Of a DNA stretch of 64,000 nucleotides, positions 15,764 to 24,536 are shown in pieces. The notes under the pieces are model-generated. The model was given only the letters and a program-made list of their open reading frames with translations, had not been told where the DNA came from and did not search any database. Origin of the DNA: Brevundimonas sp. (GTDB taxonomy: Bacteria; Pseudomonadota; Alphaproteobacteria; Caulobacterales; Caulobacteraceae); NCBI RefSeq assembly GCF_027484365.1, contig NZ_JAIXTC010000023.1:1-64000 (forward strand), read 5' to 3'. The translations under genes were made by a program, and so were the position numbers. How positions within the stretch are numbered: the stretch's first letter is position 1; every line of letters begins with the position of its first letter.

Positions 15764-16573
15764 ATGAGTTCATCCGCCGCCAGCCCCGCGCCCGGCCTCG
15801 TCATGGCCCGCGACGTGTCCAAGACCTTCGGTTCCCGAAAGGCGCTGGACGGCGTTTCCGTGTCTGTCGCGGCTGGAGAGATGGTTGCCCTGATCGGGCC
15901 GTCCGGTTCGGGCAAGTCCACCCTTCTGCGTTCGATCACCGGTTTGCAGACCATCGACGCCGGGGCGGGGACCATCAGCGTCTTCGGCGAGACGGTGCAG
16001 AAGAATGGCCGGACCACCGGCTCCGTCCGCGCTGCGCGCCAGAAGCTGGGCATGATCTTCCAGCAGTTCAATCTCGTCGGGCGGCTGAGCCTGTTCTCCA
16101 ACGTCATGCTGGGCGCCCTCGGGCGTCTCCCGGGCTGGCAGGGTGTCTTCGGGGCCTGGCCGCGAGCCGACAGGGCCCTGGCCATGGCCGCCCTGCACCG
16201 GGTCGGAGTCTCCGACTACGCGGCCCAGCGGGCCAACACCCTTTCCGGCGGCCAGCAGCAGCGCGGTGCCATCGCCCGGGCCCTGGTCCAGGGTGCGAAA
16301 GGGATTCTGGCCGACGAGCCGGTCGCCTCGCTGGACCCTGTCTCGGCCCGCAAGGTGATGGAGCTGCTGGTCGAGCTGAACAGGCGCGACGGTCTGGGTG
16401 TCATCGTCACCCTGCACCAGGTCGACTACGCCATCCGCTATTGCGACCGGGTGATCGCGCTGAAGGCCGGGAAGGTCGTCTATGACGGCCCGTCGACCGG
16501 CCTCGACACCAAACAGTTGATCGACATCTACGGTCCCGAGTTCGAGGACGCGTTCTGGGAAACCAAGGCATGA
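15764..16573 (+). CDS. phnC: Phosphonate-type ABC transporter, ATP-binding protein
   Basis: PhnC is the cytoplasmic ATPase of the PhnCDE importer for phosphonates, phosphite or related anions. Walker A is GPSGSGKST (45-53), the ABC signature LSGGQQQR, Walker B GILADEP and the H-loop VTLHQ. The typical phn feature SVFGETVQ follows the Walker A region. The start at MSSSAASP is chosen because the ABC domain begins right after (MARDVSKTFG); the in-frame ATG at 15731 is less likely. The gene overlaps phnD by ATGA, and phnD overlaps phnE. No C-P lyase genes are present, so the real substrate may be phosphate or phosphite. Confidence 0.95.
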   Translation: MSSSAASPAPGLVMARDVSKTFGSRKALDGVSVSVAAGEMVALIGPSGSGKSTLLRSITGLQTIDAGAGTISVFGETVQKNGRTTGSVRAARQKLGMIFQQFNLVGRLSLFSNVMLGALGRLPGWQGVFGAWPRADRALAMAALHRVGVSDYAAQRANTLSGGQQQRGAIARALVQGAKGILADEPVASLDPVSARKVMELLVELNRRDGLGVIVTLHQVDYAIRYCDRVIALKAGKVVYDGPSTGLDTKQLIDIYGPEFEDAFWETKA

Positions 16574-17574
16574 CCTTCGCATCCTTCTCCCGCCGGGCCG
16601 GTCTGGTCGGCGCCGCCGTGGCCCTGCTCGGCCTCTCGGCCTGCGGCGGCGGTGACGACACCAAGGCCGGCGGTGCGCCAGCCAAGATCACCTTCTCCAT
16701 CCTGTCGGCGGAAGGCCAGGCCTCGGCCGGGCCGCTGTGGCAGCCGCTGCTTGACGACATGTCCGAGGCGATCGGCGTGCCGGTGGAGCCCTTCTTCGGC
16801 TCGAACTACACCGTCCTTGTGGAGGCCATGCGCGGCAACCAGACCCAGGTCGCCTGGTTCTCGGCCAAGCCGGCCGTCGAGGCCATCGACCGGGCCGACG
16901 CCGAGGTCATCGCCCGCACAGTCAACAAGGAAGGCTCGGACAGCTATCGCTCGACCCTGATCGTCAAGACGGGTTCGGGCATCACGCTGGATCAGGTCCT
17001 GGCCTGCGGCAAGCGCTATGACTTCGGCATCGGCGACGCCCAGTCGACCTCGGGCACGCTGGCCCCGATGGCCTTCCTGTTCAATCCGCGCAACATCGTC
17101 CCGGCCCTGTGCTTTTCCACGGTGCGCTCGGCCAACCACCAGGCCAACGCCTTCGCCGTGGCCACCGGCGTGGTCGATGTGGCGACCTCGAACACGGTCA
17201 ACACCGTCTTCCTGAACCGCCAGAACCCGGCCATCGCGGCCCAGATCACCGAGATCTGGCAGTCGCCGCCGATCCCGGAATCCGGAATCCTGGTGCGTGG
17301 CGATCTCGATCCCGCGATCAAGGAAAAGATCCGCAGCTTCTTCCTGACCTACGGCCAGGGCGAGGGCGTCGAGGCCGAGCGTCAACGTCGCGTTCTGGCC
17401 GGGCTGGAATACTCCCAGTTCCGGTCGGCCGATGACTCCTATCTGAACCCGATCCGCGAGATGGTCGCCGACCAGAAGCTGCAGGAGGCCCGGGAAAAGG
17501 GCGACGCCGCCGGCGTCACCGCCGCCGAGGCCGAGCTGCAGCGCCTGCGCGCCCTGCGTGAGGTCCAGCCTTGA
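16570..17574 (+). CDS. phnD: Phosphonate-type ABC transporter, substrate-binding lipoprotein
   Basis: PhnD is the periplasmic binding protein that delivers oxyanion ligands to PhnE. It starts with a signal ending in LLGLSAC (lipobox Cys25), so it is membrane-anchored; the RR pair in SFSRRAGLVG may allow Tat export. Family marks are LDDMSEAIGVPVEPFFGSNYTVLVEAMRGN (shown in part), the ligand-pocket region AWFSAKPAVEA, and FGIGDAQSTSGTLAPMAFL, whose Ser/Thr cluster binds the phosphonate-like group. The C-terminal extension rich in Glu/Ala is helical. It is translationally coupled at both ends (ATGA with phnC, TTGA with phnE). Confidence 0.93.
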   Translation: MTFASFSRRAGLVGAAVALLGLSACGGGDDTKAGGAPAKITFSILSAEGQASAGPLWQPLLDDMSEAIGVPVEPFFGSNYTVLVEAMRGNQTQVAWFSAKPAVEAIDRADAEVIARTVNKEGSDSYRSTLIVKTGSGITLDQVLACGKRYDFGIGDAQSTSGTLAPMAFLFNPRNIVPALCFSTVRSANHQANAFAVATGVVDVATSNTVNTVFLNRQNPAIAAQITEIWQSPPIPESGILVRGDLDPAIKEKIRSFFLTYGQGEGVEAERQRRVLAGLEYSQFRSADDSYLNPIREMVADQKLQEAREKGDAAGVTAAEAELQRLRALREVQP

Positions 17575-18383
17575 CCGACGCTGCCCTTCCGGCCGGCTCC
17601 ATTCCCAAACCGCCATCGAAGTCGGCGGGCGCCTGGGCCCTCGACATCCTGATCTGGGGCGGCGTGCTGGCGCTGCTGATCTACAGCGTCGGCGACGTCG
17701 ACCTGGCCAATATCGGCAAGCTGTTCAGCAATGCGGAAAGCACGCGGACGTTCGCCCAGGAGCTGCTGCGTCCCGACTTTACGGATTGGCGCATCTTCGT
17801 CGAGAAGATGTGGGAGACGATCCAGATCGCCCTTTGGGGCACGTTCATCGCGGTGTTCGCGGCCGTCCCGATGGGGCTGGCGGCGGCACGTAACGTCTCT
17901 CCGATCTGGGTGGTCACGCCGGTCCGCTGGCTGATGAACCTGCTGCGTTCGATTCCTGACCTCGTGATCGGCCTCCTGTTCGTGGTCGCCGTGGGCCTCG
18001 GCCCGCTCCCCGGCGTCCTCGCGATCGCGCTGAATACAGCGGGTGTCCTGGCCAAGCTGTTTTCCGAAGCGGTCGAGTCGATCGATAAGGGACCGGTCGA
18101 GGGCGTGCGCGCCACCGGCGCCACCAAGCTGCATGAGATCGTCTGGGGCGTGATCCCGCAGGTCGCACCGCTGTGGACCTCATTCGCCCTGTACCGGTTC
18201 GAATCCAACAGCCGTTCGGCGACGGTCCTGGGGCTGATCGGCGCGGGCGGTATCGGCCAGGTCCTGTTCGACCGGATGAACGCCTTCGACTTCCGTGACG
18301 TGTCGGCGATCGTGGTTGTGGTCGTCATCGCCGTGACCCTGATCGACATGCTGTCACAGGCCATGCGCAAACGTCTGCTTTAA
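17571..18383 (+). CDS. phnE: Phosphonate-type ABC transporter, permease
   Basis: PhnE is the membrane channel of the importer. The 270-residue chain has about six hydrophobic segments, beginning with ALDILIWGGVLALLIYSV, and the EAA coupling loop ESIDKGPVEGVRATGATKLH contacts PhnC. The likely start is TTG at 17571, overlapping the phnD stop as TTGA; no other start matches the family's N-terminus. The gene is followed after 35 bp by a PstS-like binding protein, making a four-gene set with two different binding proteins for one permease. Confidence 0.93.
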   Translation: MTDAALPAGSIPKPPSKSAGAWALDILIWGGVLALLIYSVGDVDLANIGKLFSNAESTRTFAQELLRPDFTDWRIFVEKMWETIQIALWGTFIAVFAAVPMGLAAARNVSPIWVVTPVRWLMNLLRSIPDLVIGLLFVVAVGLGPLPGVLAIALNTAGVLAKLFSEAVESIDKGPVEGVRATGATKLHEIVWGVIPQVAPLWTSFALYRFESNSRSATVLGLIGAGGIGQVLFDRMNAFDFRDVSAIVVVVVIAVTLIDMLSQAMRKRLL

Positions 18384-18418
18384 GCGTCGCAGATTCGCCT
18401 TCGTCGAGAGACCGTCTG

Positions 18419-19483
18419 ATGTCGTCCAACCTGTCTCGCCGGCTTTTCGTTGCCGGAACCGCCGTCATGGCCCTGACGGTCGCCGCCTGTGGTGAGGGCG
18501 GCGGTCAGAGAAACGGCATCTGGGCGGCCGGGTCCTCGACCGTCTTCCCGTTCGCGACGCGGGTGGCCGAGAATTTCGGCCGCAACAATCCGGAAGGCGC
18601 CCCGCCGCGGGTCGAGGCCCTGGGCACCGGCGGCGGAATCCAGGCTTTCTGCCAGGGCGTCGGCCCCTCGACCCCGGACATCGCCAACGCATCGCGGCAG
18701 ATGAAACAGTCCGAGTTCGACAAATGCGCCGAGAACGGCGTCACCGAGATCGTCGAGCTGAAGATCGGCTATGACGGCATCGTCGTCGCCACGGCACGCA
18801 ACGGCAACAGCTTCGACTTCCAGCTCAATGACCTCTATGAAGGCCTGGCCAAGGAAGCGCCCGGTCCGAACGGGACCTTCGTGCCCAATCCGGCCCGGAC
18901 CTGGTCCGACATCAATCCGGCCCTGCCGAACCAGCGGATCCAGGTCTACGGCCCGCCGCCGACCTCAGGCACGCGCGACGCCTTCCTGGAGCTGGGCATG
19001 ACGCCGGGCGCCAAGCTGATTCCGGCCGTCGCCGCGGTCGAGGACCAGGACAAGGACCGGTTCGAGGCCCTGGCCCACACGGTGCGCGAGGACGGCGCCT
19101 GGGTCGACTCGGGCGAGAACGACAACGCCATCCTGCAGACCCTGACCCGGACGCCGGGTTCGCTGGGCGTGTTCGGCTTCTCGTTCCTGGAGCAGAACCT
19201 CGACACGGTGAAGGCCGAGACGATCGACGGCGTCTATCCGACGCCGGAGAGCATCGCCAACGGGACCTATCCGCTGGCCCGCAGCCTCTACATCTATGTG
19301 AAAAAGGCCCACATCGGGGTGACGCCGGGTCTGCAGGAGTTCCTGATCGAGTTCACGTCCGAGGCGGCCGTGGGACAGGGCGGCTATCTGCAGGACCGCG
19401 GTCTGGTGCCCCTTCCGGAGGCCGAGCTGGTGCAGCAACGCGCCATCGCCACGGCGCTCACGCCGATGGCGCGGCCGGAGTAG
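18419..19483 (+). CDS. PstS-type phosphate-binding lipoprotein
   Basis: The 354-residue protein is a substrate-binding protein of the PstS family. A signal with SRRLFVAG (Tat-like) ends at a lipobox VAAC (Cys24). Ligand-site segments are visible: AAGSSTVFPF, GTGGGIQAFCQG, ANASRQMK, IGYDGIVVA and PPPTSGTRDAF, which in PstS together bind phosphate through main-chain and Ser/Thr/Arg contacts. PstC, PstA and PstB are absent from the window, whereas phnCDE lies 35 bp upstream. It may feed a Pst permease elsewhere or act with PhnCE. GAGAGACC before the ATG is a weak ribosome site. A role in phosphate scavenging is likely. Confidence 0.9.
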   Translation: MSSNLSRRLFVAGTAVMALTVAACGEGGGQRNGIWAAGSSTVFPFATRVAENFGRNNPEGAPPRVEALGTGGGIQAFCQGVGPSTPDIANASRQMKQSEFDKCAENGVTEIVELKIGYDGIVVATARNGNSFDFQLNDLYEGLAKEAPGPNGTFVPNPARTWSDINPALPNQRIQVYGPPPTSGTRDAFLELGMTPGAKLIPAVAAVEDQDKDRFEALAHTVREDGAWVDSGENDNAILQTLTRTPGSLGVFGFSFLEQNLDTVKAETIDGVYPTPESIANGTYPLARSLYIYVKKAHIGVTPGLQEFLIEFTSEAAVGQGGYLQDRGLVPLPEAELVQQRAIATALTPMARPE

Positions 19484-19681
19484 TCAAACTAACCGGACTC
19501 CGGGACACGGAGTCCAGATAGTCCTTAGAGTCCCAAGCGGCGTTCCCTCCGCGACGATGTCAAAGACCGGCCCGCAGGATACCACGGCCCGGACTCATGG
19601 TGGGTATAGAGCCCGGCCGGCGAGGAATAGTCTTTGAAAACCGTCGTGTGCGCGGTCGCAGGATGATGGATCAGCGGCCGA

Positions 19682-20767
19682 TCAGGCCGCGGCGCGGCGC
19701 CGGACGCGGGCGATGCGACGAAGGCGGCGCCAGAATCGACCCCGTTCGGGCTCCGGATAGGGCTCCAGGTTCTGGACGAACTGCTCGGCCGAGGCGCGCC
19801 AGCTGAATTTCTCGGCATAGGCGCGGGTCGCGGCGCGATCGCACTTGAGCGCCTCGAGACAGGCGGTCCGCAGGTCCTCATCGATCGCGCCGGCGTTCGA
19901 GCCTGGAACGAGGTCGATGGGGCCATGGGCGGGGTAGGCGGCGACCGGCGTACCGGTGGCCATGGCCTCCAGAATCACCAGGCCGAAGGTATCGGTCCAG
20001 CTGGGGAAGACGAAGACGTCGGCGTCGCGGAAGCATCGCGCCAGTTCCTCGCCGAAGCGGGCGCCGAGGAATTTCGCCTCGGGGTATTTGGCCTGGAGCT
20101 CGGCGCGGGCCGGTCCGTCCCCGACCACGATCTTGGTGCCCGGCAGGTCGGTTTCGAGGAAGGCCTCGATATTCTTCTCGACGGCCACCCGTCCGACGTT
20201 CAGCCAGTAGGGGCGGGGCCAGTCCTTGCCGCCGAGATCCTGGAAGATGCGCTCCAGATCGGGCCGGAACTGCTCGGTGTCGACGCCCCGCGTCCACGGC
20301 GAGATGTTCTTGAAGCCGTGCTCCTCCAGTTCCTTCTTCAGCGTCGGGGTGGCGACCATCAGTCGGCCTGACGGCTTGTGGAACCATTTCATATAGGCGT
20401 AGCCGACCTGGACCGGGACCGGGAAGCGCGCCGAAATATATTCAGGGAATTTCGTGTGATAGCTGGTCGTGAACGGCAGCTTCCACTCCACGCAGATGCG
20501 GCGGGTGGCGATGCCGATGGGGCCTTCGGTGGCGATGTGGACGGCGTCCGGTTCGAGGGCGCGCAGACGTTCGCGAATCTCTTCCTCGGCGCCGAGAGCC
20601 AGGCGAATCTCGGGGTAGGTCGGCGCCGCAATGGTGCGGAACTGACTGGGTTCGATGACGTCCACCTCGTGACCCATGGCGCGGCATTCCGCGACGGTGC
20701 GGGTCAGGGTGCGGACGACGCCGTTGACCTGGGGCTCCCAGGCGTCAGTGGCCAGAACGATGCGCAT
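19682..20767 (-). CDS. Glycosyltransferase family 4 (GT-B) enzyme
   Basis: The 361-residue cytoplasmic or membrane-peripheral enzyme transfers a sugar from a nucleotide donor. The N-terminal lobe begins MRIVLATDAWEPQVNGVVRT, typical of the group containing plant SQD2 and bacterial mannosyl/glycolipid transferases. The acceptor region TSYHTKFPEY follows. The donor lobe has NVGRVAVEKN and the E(x7)E motif in TDTFGLVILEAMATGTPV. A basic tail (RRLRRIARVRRRAAA) suits membrane-surface binding. Members of this group make glycolipids that replace phospholipids when phosphate is scarce; the pstS/phn genes next door make that attractive but it is inference. It is convergent with the PstS-like gene, about 200 bp apart. 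Confidence 0.85.
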   Translation of the reverse strand: MRIVLATDAWEPQVNGVVRTLTRTVAECRAMGHEVDVIEPSQFRTIAAPTYPEIRLALGAEEEIRERLRALEPDAVHIATEGPIGIATRRICVEWKLPFTTSYHTKFPEYISARFPVPVQVGYAYMKWFHKPSGRLMVATPTLKKELEEHGFKNISPWTRGVDTEQFRPDLERIFQDLGGKDWPRPYWLNVGRVAVEKNIEAFLETDLPGTKIVVGDGPARAELQAKYPEAKFLGARFGEELARCFRDADVFVFPSWTDTFGLVILEAMATGTPVAAYPAHGPIDLVPGSNAGAIDEDLRTACLEALKCDRAATRAYAEKFSWRASAEQFVQNLEPYPEPERGRFWRRLRRIARVRRRAAA

Positions 20768-20849
20768 AGAGGGCGAAGGACCCCGCCGGTTGATCGGTCT
20801 GAAGCTCTAGCGCCTCATGCGGCGGTTGGCGAGATGAGTCCGTGCCAAG

Positions 20850-21308
20850 CTATCGGCTAACCTCGGGTTCGACGAACCGTGCCCTTCCCATGGGCGACTC
20901 CAGAGTCGCTTCCTTACCTGTCCAATGCAGCGTGGCATGGCCGGCCGGCGACTTGCCATTGCCGCTGTAGGAAAGGTGATTGAGCCGCATCATTCTCTCA
21001 GCGTCGTCTTCGCGACAGGGACGCAGCGTCTCATACGCAAGCATCTGACCCGAGTTCTCGATCCAGCCTCCGGCGACGCATCCTGTCGCAAGGGAATAGC
21101 GATGAGCGCCCGGATCCTCTGATCGTGCAGTTTCGATATCGAGGCGAATTCCCGAGCTGCCGACCGCCACACCGTCCAACTCGACCAGATATCCGGTCCA
21201 GACAATTTCGGGCGGGCCAGCCTTGGGCGAACTGCCAAGATTGACGCTGCAACCAGCCAGCAGAGCGCTGACGGTGGCGAACGTGACAGCTAACTGGAGG
21301 GCTCTCAT
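20850..21308 (-). CDS. Lipoprotein of unknown function
   Basis: The 152-residue product starts with a signal ending in SALLAGC (lipobox Cys20). The mature part has little helical character and ends in a stretch with regular alternation (AGHATLHWTGKEATLESPMG), suggesting a small beta-sandwich; two or three further cysteines (CVAGG, RPCRED) may pair. I do not recognise a family. It sits divergent from putA with a 65-bp spacer and after the glycosyltransferase, which runs in the same direction 82 bp downstream. Confidence 0.65.
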   Translation of the reverse strand: MRALQLAVTFATVSALLAGCSVNLGSSPKAGPPEIVWTGYLVELDGVAVGSSGIRLDIETARSEDPGAHRYSLATGCVAGGWIENSGQMLAYETLRPCREDDAERMMRLNHLSYSGNGKSPAGHATLHWTGKEATLESPMGRARFVEPEVSR

Positions 21309-21373
21309 GGCAAGGTCCTTTTCATGCTGCTCAACCCTCCCGTTCCGCCGTGGAAGGGTTTAAGACGCCGCCC

Positions 21374-24300
21374 ATGAACGCACACGTCGCACCCTCCGTC
21401 ACTCTGTCGCAAGACTGGGACACGCTGGATCACGGCAAGTTCGCCGACGAACCCTCGACCGTCCGGGCCTTGCTGGCCGCCTCGCCCCTCGACGCGGCCG
21501 CCCGACGAGCCGTGGTGGACGAGGCCGTCCGACTGGTCGAGCACGCCCGCCGGAGCCAGAAAAAACAAGGGGTGGTCGAAAGCTTCCTGCAGGAATTCAG
21601 CCTCGGCACCCGCGAGGGGCTGGCCCTGATGTGTCTCGCCGAGGCACTGCTGCGCACGCCGGACGAGGACACCCGCGATCGTCTGATCGCCGAGAAGATC
21701 GGATCCGCCGACTGGGCGTCGCATCTGGGGCAGTCGGACAGTCTGTTCGTCAATGCCTCGACCTGGGGCCTGATGCTGACGGGCAAGCTGGTCGACGCCG
21801 ATGAACAGGCCAAGACCGACCTGCCGGGCTTCCTGACCCGCGTCGCCGGCCGTCTGGGCGAGCCGGTGATCCGACAGGCCGTGGCCGCCGCCGTCCGGAT
21901 CATGGGCGAGCAGTTCGTGGTCGGCCGCACCATCGAGGCGGCGCTGAAGCGGTCGAACCGCGAGGGCTGGCTGTGCAGTTTCGACATGCTGGGCGAGGGC
22001 GCCCGCACCGCCGCGGACGCCGAGCGGTATGAGAAGATCTACGCCGACGCGATCACGGCCGTCGGCAAGACCGCCAAGGGGCAGGGGCCCGAGGTCGGGC
22101 ACGGGGTTTCGGTCAAGCTGTCGGCCCTGTCGCCGCGTTATGAGGCCACTCACGAGGGCCGCGTCTGGGACGAGCTCTATCCGCGCATCAAGCGGCTGGC
22201 CCTGATCGCGGCGAAGGCCGACATCAACTTCACCATGGACGCCGAGGAGGCGGACCGTCTGGCCCTGTCGCTGAAGCTGCTGGACCGGCTGGCGCACGAG
22301 CCCGAACTGGGCGACTGGAAGGGTCTGGGCCTCGCGGTGCAGGCCTATCAGAAGCGCGGCCCGGAGGCGATCGCGCGGATCGCCGAACTGGCGCGGACCT
22401 CGAAGCGTCGGCTGATGGTGCGTCTGGTCAAGGGCGCCTACTGGGACACCGAGATCAAGCGGGCCCAGGTCATGGGCCGGACCGACTATCCGGTGTTCAC
22501 GACCAAGGCGGCGACGGACCTCAACTATCTGGTCTGCGCCCAGGCGATGATCGACGCCGCGCCGCATCTCTACGCCCAGTTCGCCACCCACAACGCCCAT
22601 TCGCTGGCCGCCGTGCACGACATGGCCCGGGAGGCCGGGGTCAAGATCGAGTTCCAGCGGCTGCATGGCATGGGCGAGGCCCTGTACGACGCAGCCGCCG
22701 AGACCTTCGGAGCCGTCACCGTGCGCGCCTATGCCCCCGTCGGCGGGCATGAGGACCTGCTGCCCTATCTGGTCCGCCGCCTGCTGGAGAACGGGGCCAA
22801 CTCGTCCTTCGTCCACGCCCTGCTGGACGAGCGGGTGCCGGCCTCGGCCGTCGCCGCAGACCCCATCGCCGCGGTCGAGGCCCACGCCGACCGCCACGCC
22901 AAGATCCCCACGCCCAAGGACATGTACATGGACCGCCAGAACTCGCTCGGCCGCGACTATTCGCAGAAGGCCGACCGCGAGCGGCACGCCGCCGCCCTGC
23001 AGAAGGTCGATGCGGAAAAGCTGACCTCGGGCCCCATCGTCGGCGGCAGGCTGATGGCCGGGACGAACGCCCAGGCCGTGACCAACCCCTACGATCGCTC
23101 CCAGGTGCTGGGCCATGTGTCCGAGGCTTCGACGCAGGACATCGACAACGCGGCCCATGCGGCGGCGAATGCGCAGATCGTCTGGGACCGGGCGGGCGGC
23201 TCCCGCCGGGCGCCGGTGCTGCGGGCCATGGCCGATTCGCTGGAAGCCGACATGGACCGGCTGGTCGCCTTGCTGTCGCGGGAAGCAGGCAAGACGCTGA
23301 ACGACGGTGTGGCCGAGGTGCGCGAGGCCGCAGACTTCTGCCGCTACTACGCCATGCTGGCCGAGAAGGATTTCGGCGGACCCCAGGTGCTGAACGGGCC
23401 GGTGGGTGAGACCAACCGGCTGGTCCTGCACGGCCGCGGCGTCTTCGCCTGCATCAGCCCGTGGAACTTCCCCCTGGCCATCTTCACCGGCCAGATCGCC
23501 GCGGCCCTGGCGGCCGGCAATGCGGTGCTGGCCAAGCCGGCGGAACAGACGCCCCTGATCGCGGCCGAGGCCGTGCGCCTCTATCACAAGGCCGGGCTGA
23601 ACCCGGATCTGCTGGCCCTGGTCCCCGGACGCGGCGAGACGGTGGGCGCGGCCCTGGTCTCCCATCCCGGGATCGACGGCGTGGCCTTCACCGGCGGCAC
23701 CGACACGGCGGCGGCGATCAACCGCGCCATCGCCGCCCGCCCCGGCCCGATCCTGCCCTTCATCGCCGAGACGGGCGGGCTGAACGGCATGTTCGTGGAC
23801 ACCACGGCCTTGCGCGAACAGGTCATCGACGATGTGATTTCGTCCGCCTTCGGCTCGGCCGGCCAGCGCTGTTCGGCCCTGCGCGTCCTCTATGCGCCGA
23901 AGGACTCGGCCGACAGCCTGATCGAGGGGCTCAAGGGCGCCCTGGCGGCCCAGGTCCTGGGCGATCCGTCGGACCCGGCCTCCGACATCGGACCGGTGAT
24001 CGACACGGAGAGCCGCCAGGCGCTCGAGGCCCACGTCGAACGTCTGGGCAAGGATGCGAAGATCATCGCCCGCGCCATGATGCCGGAAGGCTCGGAGCGC
24101 GGCGACCTGTTCGCCCCGACCATCGCCGAGATTCCGACCCCGGACTATCTCGAACGCGAGGTGTTCGGTCCGATCCTGCATGTCTATCGTTATGACCCCG
24201 CCGACCTGAAGTCTGTGGCCGGCAAGCTGGCGGCGCGGGGCTATGGCCTGACCCTGGGCGTGCACTCGAGGATCGAGGCCTTCGCCGAGGAGGTCATCGC

Positions 24301-24502
24301 ACTGGTCCCGGCAGGGAACGTCTATATCAACCGGGGCGTCACCGGCGCCGTGGTCGGGGTCCAGCCGTTCGGCGGCGAGGGCCTGTCGGGCACCGGTCCC
24401 AAGGCGGGCGGGCCGAACAGCCTGATCCGCTATGCGTCGGAAAAAGCGATCTCGAACAACATTTCGGCCCAGGGCGGAGACCCGGCGCTGCTGAACCTGT
24501 AA
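21374..24502 (+). CDS. putA: Bifunctional proline dehydrogenase / delta-1-pyrroline-5-carboxylate dehydrogenase
   Basis: PutA oxidises proline to glutamate in two steps with FAD then NAD. From ATG 21374 (MNAHVAPS) the protein has 1042 residues. There is no ribbon-helix-helix DNA-binding domain at the N-terminus, so this is a catalytic-only PutA and not a repressor. The proline dehydrogenase barrel (about 60-450) shows SVKLSALSPRYE, VRLVKGAYWD and HGMGEALYD. The aldehyde dehydrogenase domain (about 510-1010) shows SPWNFPLAIFTGQ, Glu in AETGGLNG near residue 798 and the nucleophile in GQRCSAL near residue 833. The end has the PFGGEGLSGTG and KAGGP motifs. An Lrp-type activator usually controls such genes, but none is adjacent. 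Confidence 0.96.
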   Translation: MNAHVAPSVTLSQDWDTLDHGKFADEPSTVRALLAASPLDAAARRAVVDEAVRLVEHARRSQKKQGVVESFLQEFSLGTREGLALMCLAEALLRTPDEDTRDRLIAEKIGSADWASHLGQSDSLFVNASTWGLMLTGKLVDADEQAKTDLPGFLTRVAGRLGEPVIRQAVAAAVRIMGEQFVVGRTIEAALKRSNREGWLCSFDMLGEGARTAADAERYEKIYADAITAVGKTAKGQGPEVGHGVSVKLSALSPRYEATHEGRVWDELYPRIKRLALIAAKADINFTMDAEEADRLALSLKLLDRLAHEPELGDWKGLGLAVQAYQKRGPEAIARIAELARTSKRRLMVRLVKGAYWDTEIKRAQVMGRTDYPVFTTKAATDLNYLVCAQAMIDAAPHLYAQFATHNAHSLAAVHDMAREAGVKIEFQRLHGMGEALYDAAAETFGAVTVRAYAPVGGHEDLLPYLVRRLLENGANSSFVHALLDERVPASAVAADPIAAVEAHADRHAKIPTPKDMYMDRQNSLGRDYSQKADRERHAAALQKVDAEKLTSGPIVGGRLMAGTNAQAVTNPYDRSQVLGHVSEASTQDIDNAAHAAANAQIVWDRAGGSRRAPVLRAMADSLEADMDRLVALLSREAGKTLNDGVAEVREAADFCRYYAMLAEKDFGGPQVLNGPVGETNRLVLHGRGVFACISPWNFPLAIFTGQIAAALAAGNAVLAKPAEQTPLIAAEAVRLYHKAGLNPDLLALVPGRGETVGAALVSHPGIDGVAFTGGTDTAAAINRAIAARPGPILPFIAETGGLNGMFVDTTALREQVIDDVISSAFGSAGQRCSALRVLYAPKDSADSLIEGLKGALAAQVLGDPSDPASDIGPVIDTESRQALEAHVERLGKDAKIIARAMMPEGSERGDLFAPTIAEIPTPDYLEREVFGPILHVYRYDPADLKSVAGKLAARGYGLTLGVHSRIEAFAEEVIALVPAGNVYINRGVTGAVVGVQPFGGEGLSGTGPKAGGPNSLIRYASEKAISNNISAQGGDPALLNL

Positions 24503-24536
24503 GCGACAGGTCGAGGGTGCGGTCGAGGGTCGGTCT

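Noticed and set aside
18189..18210. GGTTCGAATCC, a tRNA T-arm-like motif
   Set aside because: It lies within phnE coding sequence in frame, and no acceptor, D or anticodon arms can be folded around it.
19525..19926. 133-residue leftward frame after the PstS-like gene
   Set aside because: Shadow frame over the end of the glycosyltransferase gene with Ser/Pro/Arg-rich composition and no start signal.
21350..21373. Earlier PutA start (MEGFKTPP)
   Set aside because: The extra eight residues follow no ribosome site, and MNAHVAPS fits usual N-termini; the difference does not affect the domains.
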